DNA from: PGYR01 sp041595255
Lineage (GTDB): Bacteria > Bacteroidota > Ignavibacteria > Kapaibacteriales > UBA2268
Assembly: GCA_041595255.1 (NCBI GenBank)
Contig: JBFHKR010000029.1
Coordinates: forward strand, 1-23,506
Reading direction: 5' to 3'
Length of the DNA: 23,506 nucleotides
This document shows, piece after piece, positions 23,434-23,506 of the stretch (position 1 is the stretch's first letter; each line of letters begins with the position of its first letter). The notes under the pieces were generated by a model, which did not search any database, was not told the DNA's origin, and was given only the letters and a program-made list of their open reading frames with translations. A program made the translations under genes and the position numbers.

Positions 23434-23506
23434 AAAAATTATTAATAGTTCTAATCGCTGTTACTATCTACGGATGTAAAACAACTGGATTCCAACCTCC
23501 TTGTAC
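23430..23506 (+). CDS. Lipoprotein, N-terminal fragment
   Basis: Only 25 codons are visible: basic start MKKLLIVLIAVTIYGCKTTG, a lipoprotein signal peptide with the lipidated cysteine at residue 16. It overlaps the RidA-family gene by four bases (ATGA), so translation is coupled. The rest lies outside the window and the function cannot be judged. Confidence 0.7.
   Translation, partial: MKKLLIVLIAVTIYGCKTTGFQPPC

Noticed and set aside
1..23506. CRISPR array or insertion sequence
   Set aside because: No regularly spaced direct repeats and no transposase-like gene were seen.

Overview
This AT-rich window looks like the junction between an integrated virus-like element and the chromosome of a Bacteroidota-type bacterium. 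The host guess rests on three things: promoter elements of the TTTG / TAnnTTTG kind, many short lipoprotein signal peptides, and a chromosomal TPR + DUF3857 + transglutaminase-like protein typical of that phylum.

The element runs from the left edge (it continues outside the window) to about 18856. Its right end is a truncated tRNA: only the 3' half of a CAU-anticodon tRNA (18813-18856) is present, directly followed by a Rho-independent terminator. This is the usual scar of integration into a tRNA gene. The intact tRNA and the integrase should lie beyond the left edge.

From 16874 down to position 1 the element is one leftward operon of 21 tightly packed genes, many overlapping by 1-4 bases. 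In transcription order it encodes: three small single-span membrane proteins; a transglutaminase-like cysteine peptidase with a Cys-rich insert; a 1267-residue protein with an N-terminal CHAP domain and a Cys-rich tail; two more membrane proteins; two candidate capsid proteins (207 aa and 366 aa, the latter an internal duplication) separated by a perfect hairpin; a 213-aa protein; a lytic transglycosylase; a coiled-coil protein; a small basic protein; a holin-like protein; a secreted CHAP endolysin; a spike/fibre-like protein with repeated modules; four small proteins; and a large 'polyvalent' protein with a zincin motif and a DdrB/ParB-like domain, cut by the edge. I recognise no terminase, portal, HK97-type capsid, tape measure, tail tube or baseplate. 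With at least five apparent membrane proteins and candidate beta-barrel proteins, the best working idea is a temperate, possibly tailless and membrane-containing, undescribed virus. This is an inference.

The control region (16875-17119) has a leftward promoter whose -7 box lies inside an inverted repeat (a likely operator), a run of 9-bp direct repeats, and a candidate rightward promoter. Rightward, between the control region and the attachment site, lie two lipoprotein genes (17120-18722) that look like cargo expressed in the lysogen.

To the right of 18857 is ordinary chromosome: a terminator, a 1236-aa TPR/DUF3857/transglutaminase-like exported protein (leftward), a RidA-family deaminase related to 2-aminomuconate deaminase, and the start of another lipoprotein.
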